NCBI GenBank assembly: GCA_022419385.1
Contig: JAJUBI010000001.1
Location: 6,200,001-6,264,000, forward strand
Direction of reading: 5' to 3'
Length of the DNA stretch: 64,000 nt
Origin: Paraconiothyrium sp. Pb-2020
Taxonomy: Eukaryota; Ascomycota; Dothideomycetes; Pleosporales; Didymosphaeriaceae
Shown here: positions 11,201-24,500 of the stretch, piece by piece
Layout of the letters: each line of letters opens with the position of its first letter
Position numbering within the stretch: position 1 is the stretch's first letter
Translations under genes and position numbers: made by a program
Notes under the pieces: generated by a model
Seen by the model: the letters and a program-made list of their open reading frames with translations, nothing else
The model's database searches: none
Told to the model about the DNA's origin: nothing

Positions 11201-14200
11201 GACTATGCTGGATATCTCTAACAACCGTCTGAAGGACCTTGAAGAGGTTCAGCTGCACCGGCTGCAGAGTCTTCAAGGCTTGAGGCTCTCCAACAACAGA
11301 TTGACGAGATTACCGGCCTACTTCGGTCAATACCGGGCCTTGAGAAGCCTCAACCTAAGTTCGAATTCACTTCACGAGTTTCCGGACTTCTTGTGCGAAG
11401 TGCGAACGCTTGTGGACCTGGACATCAGTTTCAACTCCATTAGTAGTCTGCCTAAGATCGGCCAGCTTACATGTCTGGAGCGGCTATGGGCTACAAACAA
11501 TAAGCTCTCTGGTAGCTTCCCACCGTCACTGTGCAATCTCGTGAACCTCAGGGAGATCGACGTACGATTCAACGCACTCAACAGCATGGATGTCATGTCT
11601 CAACTACCGCGATTGGAATATCTCATGATTGGTCACAATTCTATTTCAGCTTTTGAAGGCCATTTCCCAAAGATACGAGTCTTGCATATGAATCACAATC
11701 CACTGACAAGGTTTGGCATGATCCAGTCGGTACCTTCGTTGACTGTACTCAATCTGGCATCGGGGAAACTGGCTGCACTACCAGAGGAACTGTTTCCTCG
11801 CATTACTGGACTCACCAAACTCATTTTAGACAAAAACCATTTCAGTGCAATTTCCACAAGCATTGGCAGGCTTATCAGATTGGAACACTTGAGCGTAGCT
11901 CGCAACTCTCTAGATGAGCTTCCGTCTGAAATTGGTCGATTGGCCGAACTCAAGTATCTAGACGTGCGCGAGAACAACCTAGGCCGGCTTCCCGCTGAGA
12001 TATGGTATGCGCGCCGTTTGGAGACGCTCAACGTATCTTCCAACGTGCTCGATGGTTTTCCGAAGCCCAGCACTGCTCCTCCACCTGCCCAAGTGAATGG
12101 GGAAACTCATTTGGAGGGTGCCACGCCCGCACCAACGCCCGGCCTGGGAACGAGCCCGAGCTACGAAGAGCTAGGAAAGTTGGAAGATTTTCAGAACCGC
12201 CGCCCTAGTCAGGCTTCTGCGGGCTATCTCAGCTCGGCTACCTCAACGGCACCCAACCAGCGTAAGGGTTCTATGGCGTCTTATGGTTCCGCTAGCACCT
12301 CGAATACCGCCAGGAAGCCGTCGATTGTATCACGAACACCTACTGAAGGAACTCTGACCCCGGTATCTCGCAAAGATTCTAGTCTTTCTAATCGGATGGT
12401 AACGACGTTCGCGGGATCCTTACGACATCTCTTCTTGGCCGACAACCGATTGGAGGACAACGTTTTCGATGAACTATGCTTGCTGCCAGAACTGCGGATC
12501 GTGAATCTGTCATACAACCTCATCTACGATGTTCCTCCACGAACCATTCGACGATGGCAACATTTGGCCGAGCTGTATCTCTCTGGAAATGATTTGACAT
12601 CCTTACCTTCTGAAGACCTGGAAGAGGTCACCTCGCTCAAGGTGCTGCACATTAACAGCAATAAGTTTCAGGTCCTCCCAGCAGAATTAGGCAAGGTGGC
12701 CAAGCTGGCAATCCTTGACGTCGCCAGCAATGCCCTGAAGTACAATGTCTCAAACTGGCCATACGACTGGAACTGGAACTGGAATCATAATTTGAAGTAC
12801 CTCAATTTGTCCGGTAATAAGCGCCTAGAGATCAAGCCGAGCGGCGACTACATGCGTCGCGGAGAGGGACGAGATCTCACCGATTTCACTTCTCTCATCA
12901 ACTTGAGGGTGCTTGGTCTGATGGATGTTACGATGATGATACCTTCAGTTCCCGAACAATCCGAAGATCGAAGAGTGCGAACTGCAGGCTCAGCTGTAGG
13001 CTCCATGGCATACGGCATGGCAGATAGCTTAGGAAGAAGTGAGCACATCTCTACGATGGACATGGTAATACCTCGCTTCCGAAGCAACGATAACGAGCAG
13101 ATACTTGGTCTCTTCGACGGTCAGGCCCTCGCTGGCGGTGGCTCAAAGATTGCGAAATATCTTTACGACAACTTCAAGATCCGGTTCGCAGAGGAGTTGG
13201 GCAAGCTACGACCTCAGGAGAGTCCTATGGATGCCCTTCGTCGTACATACCTAGGTCTCAACAAAGAACTGGCCCTAGCAGCAAACCATTGTATCGAGAA
13301 GAGTGCCGGACTGATCTCCATACAGCCACGTGGCTCATTGCCCGATCTTGGTGAGGAGGATATGACTTCTGGAAGTGTCGCCACAGTCGTATACCTGAAG
13401 GATATGGAGCTGTACCTTTCGAATGTGGGCGACGCTCAGGCGCTTCTCATTCAAACGAACGGCGACAAGAAAATCCTTACTCGGAAACACGATCCTGCCG
13501 AGACCTCTGAAAGGTCCAGGATACGTGAGGCTGGTGGGTTCGTCTCGCGGCAGGGAAAGCTAAACGATGTCCTCGAGGTCTCTCGGGCCTTCGGCTACGT
13601 ACACATGTCACCTTCTGTTATTGCCTCGCCTCATATTAATCACGTCACGTTGAGCGATACTGATGAGATGATTCTCATTGCGTCCCGAGAACTTTGGGAA
13701 TATCTCACTCCGGACTTTGCAGTCGATGTTGCTCGGTCTGAGCGGGACGACCTTATGCGCGCGGCTCAGAAGCTTCGCGACCTCGCTATCGCCTTTGGTG
13801 CTACGGATAAGATCATGGTCATGCTGCTAGGAGTGAGCGACTTGAAGAGCAAGCAAAGAGCGAAATACCGAACCCCAAGCATGTCAATGGGACCTAGTGG
13901 ATCGCCTGACGACTTCTTCATGCGACCCAAGGGAAAGCGTGCACGAACCTTGCCCAACGACTCGAAACTGGCTCGTCTAGATAATGAAGTCGATGCTCCG
14001 ACTGGTGAAGTCAGCTTGGTCTTCACGGATATTAAGAGTTCGACTCTTCTGTGGGAAACGTATCCGATTGCAATGAGATCGGCTATCAAGATGCACAATG
14101 AGCTGATGCGTCGGCAACTGCGCATCATTGGCGGCTACGAAGTCAAGACTGAAGGTGACGCCTTCATGGTGGCCTTCCCAACTGTCACATCGGCTCTCCT

Positions 14201-15202
14201 CTGGTGCTTCACCATTCAGAGTCAACTCCTGGAAGTCCCATGGCCTCAAGAGATTCTCAATAGTGTGAATGGTCAAGAAGTCGTCGACCCCAACGGCAAC
14301 GTCATCTTCCGCGGTCTGTCCGTGCGCATGGGCATCCATTGGGGCACACCTGTATGCGAAGTCGATCCAGTTACGAAGCGTATGGATTACTTTGGCCCGA
14401 TGGTTAATCGAGCTTCGCGTATCTCGTCTGTCGCCGATGGCGGCCAGATCACTGTGTCGTCAGATTTCATCGCAGAAATTCAACGGCTTCTCGAAACCCA
14501 CATTGAGGGCGATCGAAGTAACTCGTTAGGTTCCGAGGACCAATACGGCGATGACCAGTTATCCCAGGCGATTCGTCAAGAGCTACGGTCACTGAGTAGT
14601 CAAGGTTTTGAAGTAAAGGACTTGGGCGAACGTCGCTTGAAGGGTCTTGAAAATCCCGAATACATCTATCTGATGTACCCTCATTCCCTCGCCAGTCGTC
14701 TCGACGTCCAACGGCAACTGGAGCAGAAATCAGCGCAACAATCTGCTCCAGGTGCTGGACAGAAGATGCCGGGCAGCCAGCTTACCATTGACACCGAAAA
14801 CGTCTGGGATCTCTGGAATGTTAGTCTTCGTCTAGAGATGTTATGCAGTTCGCTAGAAAATCCCGAGTCCCGCGAATTGAAGCCACCGGAAACCGCTCTC
14901 CTAGAGAGGATGAAGAACAGGGGAGGCGAGATTACCGACAGATTCTTGATTAACTTTGTTGAGCACCAGATCTCAAGAATCGAGGTATGTTTCACCATAT
15001 ATCAGATTGGAACAAGTGCTAACATAATTTACAGACGTGCGCAACTACCTTGGCTCTCAGGCACATGGTTCGACCATTCGGACAAGCCCCGCTCTTGGAG
15101 CAAGCATGCCCCATGTCCGACATCCTCAGCGAGCTCCAGCTTCAACTTGCCGAGCTGCAGCAGTTCAAGGAAGAGGCTGCTTCACAGTTCACATCTGCTT
15201 AA
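8285..15202 (+). CDS. Adenylate cyclase (RA, LRR, PP2C-like, class III cyclase)
   Basis: This enzyme makes cAMP and is the Ras-responsive cyclase of fungal PKA signalling, acting at membranes. Exons are 8285-8442, 8764-9460, 9624-14984 and 15035-15202. The introns are 321, 163 and 50 bp. The total is 6384 nt, or 2127 aa, a usual size for the family. The N-terminus MTRNESGGRHGSTESSQS is serine-rich and disordered. A Ras-association domain lies at about residues 615-720, and leucine-rich repeats at about 740-1360 with an inserted Ser/Pro-rich loop. A PP2C-like domain spans about 1430-1690 (LGLFDGQALAGGG) and a class III catalytic domain about 1745-1975 (EVSLVFTDIKSSTLLWE, VKTEGDAFMVAFP). The C-terminal tail after the last intron (SELQLQLAELQQF) fits the CAP-binding end. 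The 321 bp first intron is the least certain join, but it restores IEKESEISPGTVPPAPPP in frame. Confidence 0.93.
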
Positions 15203-16102
15203 TTGCCTTGCACCGCCATGTTACGACCCCCTTAACCTAATCTGTACCGCTTTGTCGTATATACCAGCGGCTCCTACGACGTCAACGACCACACACTACT
15301 ATCATATCATACCATATCACCTATCCTAATACCGCCATACATCGCTAGTGCTTTGGCATGATTGGACAACTCTTGCTACGGCGTATGTCCCTACACGGCG
15401 TTCACTCACATATGTACCATCACTGCCCCGGTGGCTGAATCTTATATATCTTTTCGCTCTGTTTGAAGACGGAGGATTCATGAACTGGCTGGGTTTATGC
15501 CTTGGCGTCTTTTTAGGCCTCGCGCGCAGGTCTTACATGTCTTGCTTCGCTTCTTTCTGTGATTTGTTCACCTTGTTTTTGCCTTCATTGTGGGCGGATC
15601 CGCAGTCTTACGGCTGAATTACGCGATGCGGACGTCTTTATGTTTTTGTAGGGTGGGTGAGGCGACTTCTCGGCATTTACTGCGTCTGCGCTTCAAGGTT
15701 CTGGAGGCTTGGCAGCAGAGGAAGTGAATGGGGGTGTGTTGCTTATGACTTGGGCCGGCTTCAGTGTTTTAGCTGCTGTGCAAGCGTCGCATAAATGTGA
15801 AAATTCAGCACGTTCTTATCATGATTTGGGATGATGTGTTCGCCCCTGTGATGTGTGACTATTATGATGGGAAATTTGTCAGTCAGGTGATAGTCCAACC
15901 AAAAAATGGGGACGTGACCCTCAATGCCAAATACACGTCAATAGATCCAGAGAGAGCTACGTATCCATATGCCTCATATACCACCAAAAACGCTATGCAG
16001 GAATGCCATACGCCGACGTCAGCGCAGACCAGATTAGAAGCCAAGAAGCAAAAAGCAACCCACAACATCTCCGTCGCTCACTCAGCCATCAGCGACGAGC
16101 GC
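15203..16102. other. Convergent 3' region between adenylate cyclase and GH5 glucanase
   Basis: About 900 bp hold the two 3' UTRs. The open frame at 15348-15617 has no recognisable features. I see no repeat or RNA gene. Confidence 0.5.
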
Positions 16103-17378
16103 CTAGCACTTCGCCAGTCCAGCAGCCTCGTCAGGGTTCTGAGGAATAACGCCCGCCTCGACAGCGTTCCTGTAACCCCACCTGTAATCATCGCCCAACT
16201 GCACCTTCCAGGACCAGAAAAACCAGCCAAGGCCCTTCTCGTACGCCTGCACCTGCGCACCCCACCACTGCTTGTACCAGTCCTTGTTACCCTGCGGCTC
16301 CCAATCTGCGTTGTTCTCCTGGTTAGAGTCGACCGACAGACTCCACTCGCCGACAACAATCGGGCTGTTGTCGTTGCCGCCAAACGTGTCGCCGCAGGAC
16401 GTCGCGATATAACTCGGCTTACTATGGTCGATGGTTGCCCACTTGAGGTACCTGTGGTCGTCGAAGGCAACGTCTGTCTTGCCCTCGACGGCCGTGCGCG
16501 GGTTTCCGGCGCCCCAGGACTCGGCCATGAACTGGATGGTGAGTTTCTTGTCGTCGGCGACGCCGAGGTTGGCCTCTGTCTCGCGGATCTTGCCATAGGC
16601 GGTGGCGTAGTATTCTGGGATGAGGGAGTCGTGGGTGCGTTGGGGCTCGTTAAGGACTTCGATCATGCCGGTGGTGCGGTAGGCGTCGGTGGTGTGGATG
16701 CGTTCCGTCATTTTCTGCAGGAAGGTGTAGGCGCGCTCGTACTGGGAGGTTTGGTAGAAGCCGGCGTCTTCGGAGTACTGGATTCTATCAGCAAGCGCCG
16801 ATGGGACGGGGGGAGACAAAGCGTTTTACCTGGCCCGTGAAAGGCTGGTGGATCTCTTGCGAGTAGGGAGCACCGTGCAGATCCAAGTTCATGTACATGT
16901 CACGCGAAGCTGCCCACCCTGCAAGTCGATCCAGGTACTCCAATCCGCCGCGTGGGAAGTGCTCGCTGCTTGCGTCGACGAGCTCCTCGACCATCCAGTA
17001 GCCAACAGGCACACGGATAGCATTGATACCATACTCCTTCATCTTGTCCAGATCCTCCTCGGTAATCCAAGTATCCCAATGTTGCTTGAATGCAGCGTCT
17101 GCGGCATCCTGGCCAAGCTTGTTCACGCAGTCAAACTCGGACTTTTGGTCGCCACAGCCCATGTCGCCCCATGCTTGGCTCATCATCCATGGCTCAACGA
17201 TGAAAAGGGATCCGAGGTTGACTCCGCGGATCTTGTCGGGGTTGAAGCGCTTGGTGATGGATCGACCCTGACCGATGGAGAGGCTTCGAGCCTCAGACTG
17301 GAAGAGACCACGCTCTGCTGGAAGCCATGCGCTTACTGCGCTGGTGAGCGTTAGAAGAGAAAGTATCGAACCCCTCAT
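16103..17378 (-). CDS. Secreted glucan 1,3-beta-glucosidase, GH5 (exo-beta-1,3-glucanase)
   Basis: This secreted enzyme splits glucose from beta-1,3-glucan chains and acts in wall remodelling. Exons are 17378-16830 and 16777-16103, with a 52 bp intron at 16778-16829, giving 407 aa. The acceptor AATCCAG was preferred over the upstream TAG because it keeps frame and gives TGQYSEDAGFYQ, as in the family. A signal peptide (MRGSILSLLTLTSAVSA) is followed by a likely Kex2 site (SITKR) near residue 44. Family motifs are RGVNLGSLFIVEPWM, the acid/base Glu in EVLNEPQR, and the nucleophile Glu in PIVVGEWSLS, with a late WFFWSWK. Length and motifs fit GH5 subfamily 9 enzymes such as yeast EXG1. Confidence 0.93.
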
Positions 17379-19243
17379 CTTGGATATAGCAACAGATTCC
17401 TATCGGATCGATCCTAAGCGTAGATGCTCAATGAGAGACTATGAACGATAATATAAAAATAGACAAAGAGAGTGTGACGAACGTAAAAGAGAGTGTGGAA
17501 TGAATGTAGGAGGCAAAGCACCGCGGTATAGACGAAATAGAAGTTTAACAGACCGTGCGACCGGCATAGGTCTTATACAAACCTAAGGATGTTTCATTGC
17601 CGGCCTGCCTACCTACAGGGGCTGCGCTTCGGAGGGAACAACTGCACGGCAGACACATCGAGCGCCACGGCCTATCTCGTAGTATTGGCGCCATCTTCCT
17701 ACGTCCTACCAATCAGACATACGCAGCATCATCAAGGTACGCACTTTCACACATCCGCGGACAGTACTAGTACGTTGACTACGCAGGCGTTCAGTCCTGC
17801 GGAGATTGACAGCCAGGGACAGGGGTGTGGCGAAGCTTAAGTCTCAGTGCGAATGATCGAACTGCTTGCTCGATTAAGCTCATGATAGCGCCAGCGGGTT
17901 GGTCCGCGGAAAGTAGGCAAGCGAAGTACGAGCTGTTCTCTGTGGAGTCCGTGGCTGGTGTTTCAAAAAGCGGTAGTCAGCCGGGGGTTAGTAAGCTCGA
18001 TGTGAAACAAGCGTAGACGGCTAATTCAGAACTAGATCGTGGGGTTAGGGCACAGAGGGAAGGAACAAAGCCAGAAATAACAGAGATCATCTCTTTAAGG
18101 TTTCGAGAGAACGTGGTTCACAAGGACGATTGTTCTTGAGGGGACCGGCAAAGGAGGTCGGCAGCGTTGTGGACTGCGTGGGCACGGCCCCCATCATTTG
18201 TCCGCTGCACGCCTGACGAAGTACCAGGTGAGCTTAGGTTTGGCCGCGGTGAACCGTGATGCTCGTGATCTCTGCATAGAGACGTCGTGAATGCCGGTGA
18301 TAGAACAACTTCTTGCGGAAAGATCTGCTGTCCCAGAGTTCGTATTGCTCGTGATTGCACTCCGCAGGTCGACGTAGCTGCCCAGTTGAGACGCTCCGCG
18401 GGACGTCGTACTTCCGGATCGGACATGTGAACGAAGGGCGATTGATGCTAAGAATCAGCAAAGGCCGCGAGGTCGTAATGCTAGATGTAGGTACTAGTCA
18501 AGAGTAGGATAGGAGTGAGGAGGAACACTGAAGACAAGAAAAGACGCTAGTTGCTCTTATGTAAGCCTTCAAAGATCGCACGCCCAGAAGAATTGGTATT
18601 CCTGAGTCGCTTTCTAAGAGGGATGTTTTCATCGTTGCGTCGTTCTAAAAGTTGTCCGTATAAAGATGTCGTTGCAAGGATAATAATGTGGTGCAGTTCA
18701 TAGCCACCTAGAAGTCTACTGTGGCAGACGAGCGGCCTCTGGCGCGTCGAAGCTTCATTGGCCAAATACCTCCACAATGGTTGCAACAACAGTTGAAGAT
18801 GAACTTGCGAAGTTCTATGCTCTAATACTATAGACAAATTGCCCTTTTTCCCTTTCTGTTTCTTACTTATGTCCGTTATGCTCGCGCCCTGCACGTGGCG
18901 TTCTATATCGCGCTAGATCCGCTCTATACCCAGGAAACGTCAAACCGGCATTTGATGTCGTGATCAGAACCAATGCACACCCTCTTGTCTGCGCACCAAT
19001 AGCGCCATCTCGATCAGCTCATCTCCAGTCGTTCCAAGCGCTTTGCAGCGAATGACATGTCGCTAGGAAACGTCATGCCCGGTTTCTGGCATCGTTCCCG
19101 ACCGTTGGGTGGAGGTCAATGTGCATCCATGTACGTGGAGATAGCGGGAATTATAGAAAAGACAGTCGCCCTGCAGCATGCCTTCCTAGGTACCTCGTAG
19201 ATTTGAAAGATTTCGACAGCCACTTTGGTCCATCGAAGACGAG
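17379..19243. other. 1.9 kb intergenic region
   Basis: This is the upstream region of both the minus-strand glucanase and the plus-strand MFS gene. Short open frames occur on both strands, but none has a start, composition or motif that suggests a gene. No repeat or RNA gene was recognised. Confidence 0.5.
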
Positions 19244-20975
19244 ATGGCTTCATATACCGCGCAAGACAAAGACATCGAGGCCATTCAACCTTCTCCGCCG
19301 GTACACTCGGAGACGTCATCGCAGTTCGATGATGCCTACGAAACGTACAAAAAGAACCAAGACGCCACGATAGACGCAGCAGAAGCGAAAAGAGTATTGC
19401 GCAAAATTGACTTTCGCATTGTGCCCATTCTGTTTTTCATCTATCTTCTGCAGTATCTTGATAAGAATGGGATCAACTATGCGAGCGCGTATGGGTTGAC
19501 TGAGGGGACGAAGTTGCAAGGACAGGACTTCTCATGGCTTGGTACATATGGCGAACTGGCACCGTCGTAGCGCTCACTAACAAGTAACGAGGCTCCATCT
19601 TTTACTTTGGGTATCTGGTTGGTCAATATCCATCTGGATATCTTCTTCAACGACTGCCCATAGCTAAGTTCCTAGGGTGCACAACGTTGGGTGGGTTGTA
19701 TTTTACTGCTTGAAATGAGCAGCACGCTGATCAAAATTAGGATGGGGCATTATTCTGATAACAACTCCCGCATGTCATAACTTTGCAGGCATCGCTTCGA
19801 ATCGGTTCCTCTTGGGCCTTCTCGAGTCCGCTGTAAACCCAGGATTTGTTTTGATCATGAGCATGTGGTACACAGGCGCGGAGCAACCATTACGACTCGA
19901 AGCTTACTATTGCACGAATGGCATCGCGACCATGTTTGGAGGCTTGATAGGCTACGCTGTCGGCCACATCAAGTCAGGTCTTCCTAGATGGATGTACGTA
20001 TTTATAATCTTTGGATCATGCAGCATAGTGATGGGCGTTGTCACGCTATTGTTCCTCCCGGATTTGCCCTCCACCGCGAAGTTTCTCAAAGAACCTGAAC
20101 GTATCATCCCCGTTGAACGTGTCGCAGCGAACCGTCAAGGCGTTAAGAATCGACACTTTAAAAAGTATCAAGCATGCAGCACACTATACCCCAAGACCTG
20201 GATTTTATTTCGTCATGGCAACAGGGGCGCAGATACCGAATTCGGCTCTCACGAGCGTAAGTGTGGCCCTTAGGCATTGCAGCACGTAGGGTGGTACTCA
20301 ACATCTTGCAGTTCAGCTCCTTGATTATAAAATCCTTCGGCGTCGACACGCTCGGCACGCAATACCTTCAAATCCCCGGCGGCGCCGTGCAATTCCTCTC
20401 CTCCTCGGGGTGGTTTCATCTGCACGCGGTTCCCGAACACGCGCTGCCAAATCATGACCTTCGCCAATATCGTCTGCATCATCGGCGCTTCGATGCTCGT
20501 TGCGCTTCCAGCATCGAACAAATGGGGCAGACTAGTAGGACTCTGGCTGTGCTACTTCCAAGGATTGGGCTTCAGCATGAGCTTGACGATTGTAAGCTCG
20601 AATGTGGCAGGCTACACGAAGAAGCAGCTGACTGGCGCGGCGCTCTTTACGGGGTACTGTGTTGGGAATATCATTGGGCCGCAGACATTCAAGGATGGCG
20701 AGAAGCCGGGGTATCACAGTGCCTATGTAGCGTAAGTCTCGATATCGCTCCTTGGAATGAAACGGCTAACGTAATTCAGTATGTTGATCGGGTATTCGAT
20801 CAAGTTGCTTGCAGTCTTGGTGCTGTATGCGTATATGTGGAGTGTCAACAAGAAGAGGGATAGGGAATCGGCAACTGGAATTCATCTGACAGATGAGGAA
20901 GAGAAGGCTGCGGTCGAGGCAGGAATGCTCGATGTGACTGAGATCGACAACAAAGGGTTCAGATATATACTCTAA
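19244..20975 (+). pseudogene. Allantoate permease (Dal5)-type MFS transporter with two frameshifts
   Basis: The fragments together give a 12-helix MFS protein of the anion:cation symporter group, which imports allantoate, nicotinate and similar acids. The start is MASYTAQDKDIEAI. Introns are 19542-19591, 19691-19740, 20257-20311 and 20732-20779, all GT-AG and 48-55 bp. Family marks are RKIDFRIVPILFFIYLLQYLDK, GYLVGQYPSGYLLQRLP, NRFLLGLLESAVNPGF and FPNTRC. The tail LTDEEEKAAVEAGMLDVTEIDN ends at 20975. Near 20208-20212 the phrase KTWILF is followed by VMATGAQIPNSAL one base out of frame. Near 20395-20412 the frame shifts again before GGFICTRFPNTRC. Splice sites and the rest of the frame are intact, so decay would be recent; assembly errors at both places are the other possibility. 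Confidence 0.78.
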
Positions 20976-21516
20976 TACGAAGATAGGATGTCACGATGTG
21001 ACAATAAGTCACGAATGCATAGAGTCGGAAGAGTTTTGGCAACATCAGCAAAAAAGTCCGAAGACAGTGGCTGACAGATTCAACTACGATAAGCTTACAG
21101 ATAACCTCCCAAAGTATTCAATTAGCCTCCCAACCCCCAAACCGGTCCTAGCCTCCCATTCCTATTCCTATATCGGACCATCCCAAGGGTATCAAAGCGC
21201 AACCGAAAAAGCTAGTTGGCTGATGTACTGAAGAAAGAAAATATTACAGATTTGACACCGCGTGGTGTTATGGATATCTTTGCGCGACGAGCGCTTGTAC
21301 ATCTACGCCTTTGGAACCCTATTAAGCCATTGATTGAAGAAAGAAGATTAGAAATACGAGAAATATGACGCAAGGAAAAGTGAGAATAATGAGTGGCTTT
21401 TCAGTGATGCACTTTTGAAGGATGCAATATAAGAGACGAGCGCAGAGCCAGAACACATGGTCGGCAATAGCACGTAGGTCGCGTACAAGTCGTCGAAAAC
21501 TTAGCAACGTATGAGA
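20976..21516. other. Convergent 3' region between the MFS gene and ApsA
   Basis: About 540 bp hold the two 3' ends. I see no coding region, repeat or RNA gene in it. Confidence 0.5.
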
Positions 21517-24500
21517 CTAGAATCCACGGAAAGGATCGTTCATGATGTCGTCGTATGCTCCACCAGCTCGGTTCGCTTCGTTCACGCTCCATTGGCTACC
21601 GCGTCGCCGTCGGTGTCCCGGGCGAGACGATGCTTGTGCGACTCGTTGCGAGGGATCTTTGCCTAAGCTGTCGTCGATAAAGGCCTCCATGCGCATGGTG
21701 CCCATAGTGTCAAAGAAGGGACGTGTCGAGGTACTTGCTTCAGATGTACGAGTGCTGGCGATGACGCTGTTAGGGTTGTAGACAGAAGAAGGCACAGAAG
21801 GGGGTTGCCTGCTGCTGTACATGTCGGAGGAGCCGGATGAATACACGGACGGTACTGGTTGGTGGGAGAATGTTCTGTACTGCTGGGTGGGGCGAGGCGC
21901 CAGGGGTCCTGTAGAGCTTCTCTTCCTGCTGTGGACAGGACCACGAGGGATGGTGGGCGGGTCTGCAGAGTCTTCCAATGGTTGTTCCGCTTGAAATGCG
22001 TTCACCTCGGGCATAGGCTCCATAGATGCCTGATACCGCTGACTGACTGGGTTGGCTTTCCCTTTCGCAAGGCGGACCGAATCACGAACGTGCGATCGAC
22101 GAAGCGTTGCTCCCTGCGGACGATGAGAGGGCTCTTCCTCAGCAGGTGGCGCGAGCGGTACGGGTCCGAGTTCTGGAATTGGAGAGCTGGAATGAGCCAA
22201 GAAAGACAGGGCTGTCAGCCATAGATAGTGGCGCTCTCGCGAGCTGGTGGTGAACTTGAGGGCGCGAGCCGGTGTGAGAATTAGGATCGATCGGTTGAAC
22301 AAGGCTTGAGTTCCTGCGCTTCGGGGCAGCGGCGTGTTGTCGACAACATCGAGAACGGACTGTATAGTGACTGACAAAGATGTTAGTAAGTGTGATCGGT
22401 GTAAACAGAACGAAACTTACGTTTCCTTCCTTTGGTACCCATCAGGGCGGGACCAGTCGTTGGCTGCTTGTTGCTCCACAGCACCGAGCGCTCATATGGC
22501 GAGATCCAAACCCATCGCTTGTGGCGTACACCATGGATGGTGGAGGAGGCTGCTTCTTCTCCTGCCCGAGCAAGGTCCGCAGGAGACTCCTGCCCACCGA
22601 ACGCCTTCCTTCCTCGCACATACTTCCACATCCATTCACCAACCATGGTGGCCGCGATAGCATCGACTATGCTTGCTTGGTAAGCAACACTGCTACCCAC
22701 TGAAGCACTTCCCGTTTGCGCTGTTAGTGCAGTTTGCGTGGTAGTAGTTGAGAGTTGGTGACGATGACCACGTGCATAACCATAACTACTGCTCACATCA
22801 CTAGGTATTGGCGGAAGTGAGGGACTAGTGGGGATTGTAGGAGTCGCTGGCAAAGGTGGGGACCGGCTCCGTGGGCGTCCTGATCTAGGCATGACTGCCG
22901 CTGATCGCACCTTTCGAAGGCTGTCCTTACGCTGGGGTTGTTGCTTGGTGCCGTATGGTCGACGTCCCGCAAAAGCACCACTGTTACGCGGTGTAGGACT
23001 TTGCGAACCCTCACTCTTGCTAAGGCCAACCTTCCTCGAGCTGGACCGTGTAGGTACGGGGAACGGGGGCTTGGCAAGAAAACTGTTCGTGTCGACGCTA
23101 CCGATGCTAGGGCTGCGCGAACGCATATGTGCTGTTGTCCCACTCTGGATCATGGCTGATCGCCGAATGCTAGGCTGACGACCGAGCTTGCCGACCTTGG
23201 CCGGTTTCTCCATCGAAGTGCGCGCGGGGACTTGGGGTTTGACTGAATCCTCAGATGGACGAGCGGGCGAAGGCGAAGGCTCTTTCTCCTCCGGGACTGG
23301 GGTAGGTGGGTTGTTGAACACCTTACCGCTCTTGACATTGCGCGATGATAACATAGGAGGAGGCTGGTGCTGCTCCTCGTCACTGAGCTCCGCGTCCGAG
23401 TCCTCTTCATCTGAAGACGGTCCGTCGAAGCCAGCGAACAGGCTGCTTGTTCGGAAGGGTCTGCTGATGATGCTTTCCTTATTACGAGTCAAAGGACCGT
23501 TATCGTTGTTCCCTGGATATCTATCCTCGATCTTGTCCGCGGTTTTCTCAAGCAAAGCCATAAGATCCTGCCGAGCGGAAGGAACAGCAGTGCTCTTTAA
23601 CACCTGTTTCGTGTCTGTCGTCGTAGCAGCAAGACTAGTGATTGTGCCCTTCTGACCAGGCTCCGGTGTACCAGGCTTAGACGATATAGCTGAAGGCTGC
23701 AGATGAGGAGGTAACTTGTTGAATCGCCTGTCAACCATAATAGGCTCAGTTTGCATACCCACTGTGCGCATGTTCGACCTCAAATCAATCGTCGTCTGTG
23801 TAGCGACACTTATCGTACGTGGAGGCAGCATAGGCTCTTTGGGCGACGAAGGTGTAGATGAAGGAGCATGAATCGCAATGGAAGGTATCAGGATTGGTAC
23901 TGGAGGAGGCGCGCGCGACGGCGCTACAGGGTGTGATTGCTGTTGCGCAGGCTCGATGGGGTTGACGGGTTCGATGCGATCAATTGCCTCAGTCTGGGTA
24001 GCAATGGAGGCAACCGCAGGTCGGGATTGGGATGGCAAAGAAGCATCTTCGAAAGAAGTCTCGATCTTAGGCGTCGCTGGAGGACTCAAAGGTTGATCGC
24101 TAGTTTGCGAAGACGTGGATGTCATCAATCGAGGCACTGGGGGAGCTTGGGGAGCCCCTGTTGACGGGCCAGACACGGCAGACACTCGCTTTTTCCTCTG
24201 GTTGGCTTCTACCTCGACCCCAGAAGCGCTTCCGTCGTAGAGCTTGAAGGTCAATGTTGACTCCGACGTTTCGGGCCGCACAGGGGACGACGGAGGGGAG
24301 GGTTGTACACCAGTGTCCACATATTCGGGTTTTTGCACCGGCTTCGATTCTGGCTCCTCTTCCGGCTCTGGCTGTGGCTCTGATTCTGGCTCTGGCTCCT
24401 CTTCTGGTATTTCCATCGACTGCGGCCTTGGAGGGGGGAACACCAGCTGGAGTGCCTGTGGCGGAATGACCACAGAAGTTTGCGTTGTTTCGAACGTGGA

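Noticed and set aside
15797..16840. 347-codon plus-strand frame opposite the GH5 glucanase
   Set aside because: It is the antisense shadow of the glucanase second exon; the glucanase has signal peptide, motifs and a clean intron.
17379..19243. Possible small genes upstream of the MFS gene
   Set aside because: Open frames such as 18118-18426 and 18547-18894 (both minus) lack recognisable residues, conserved starts or splice continuations.
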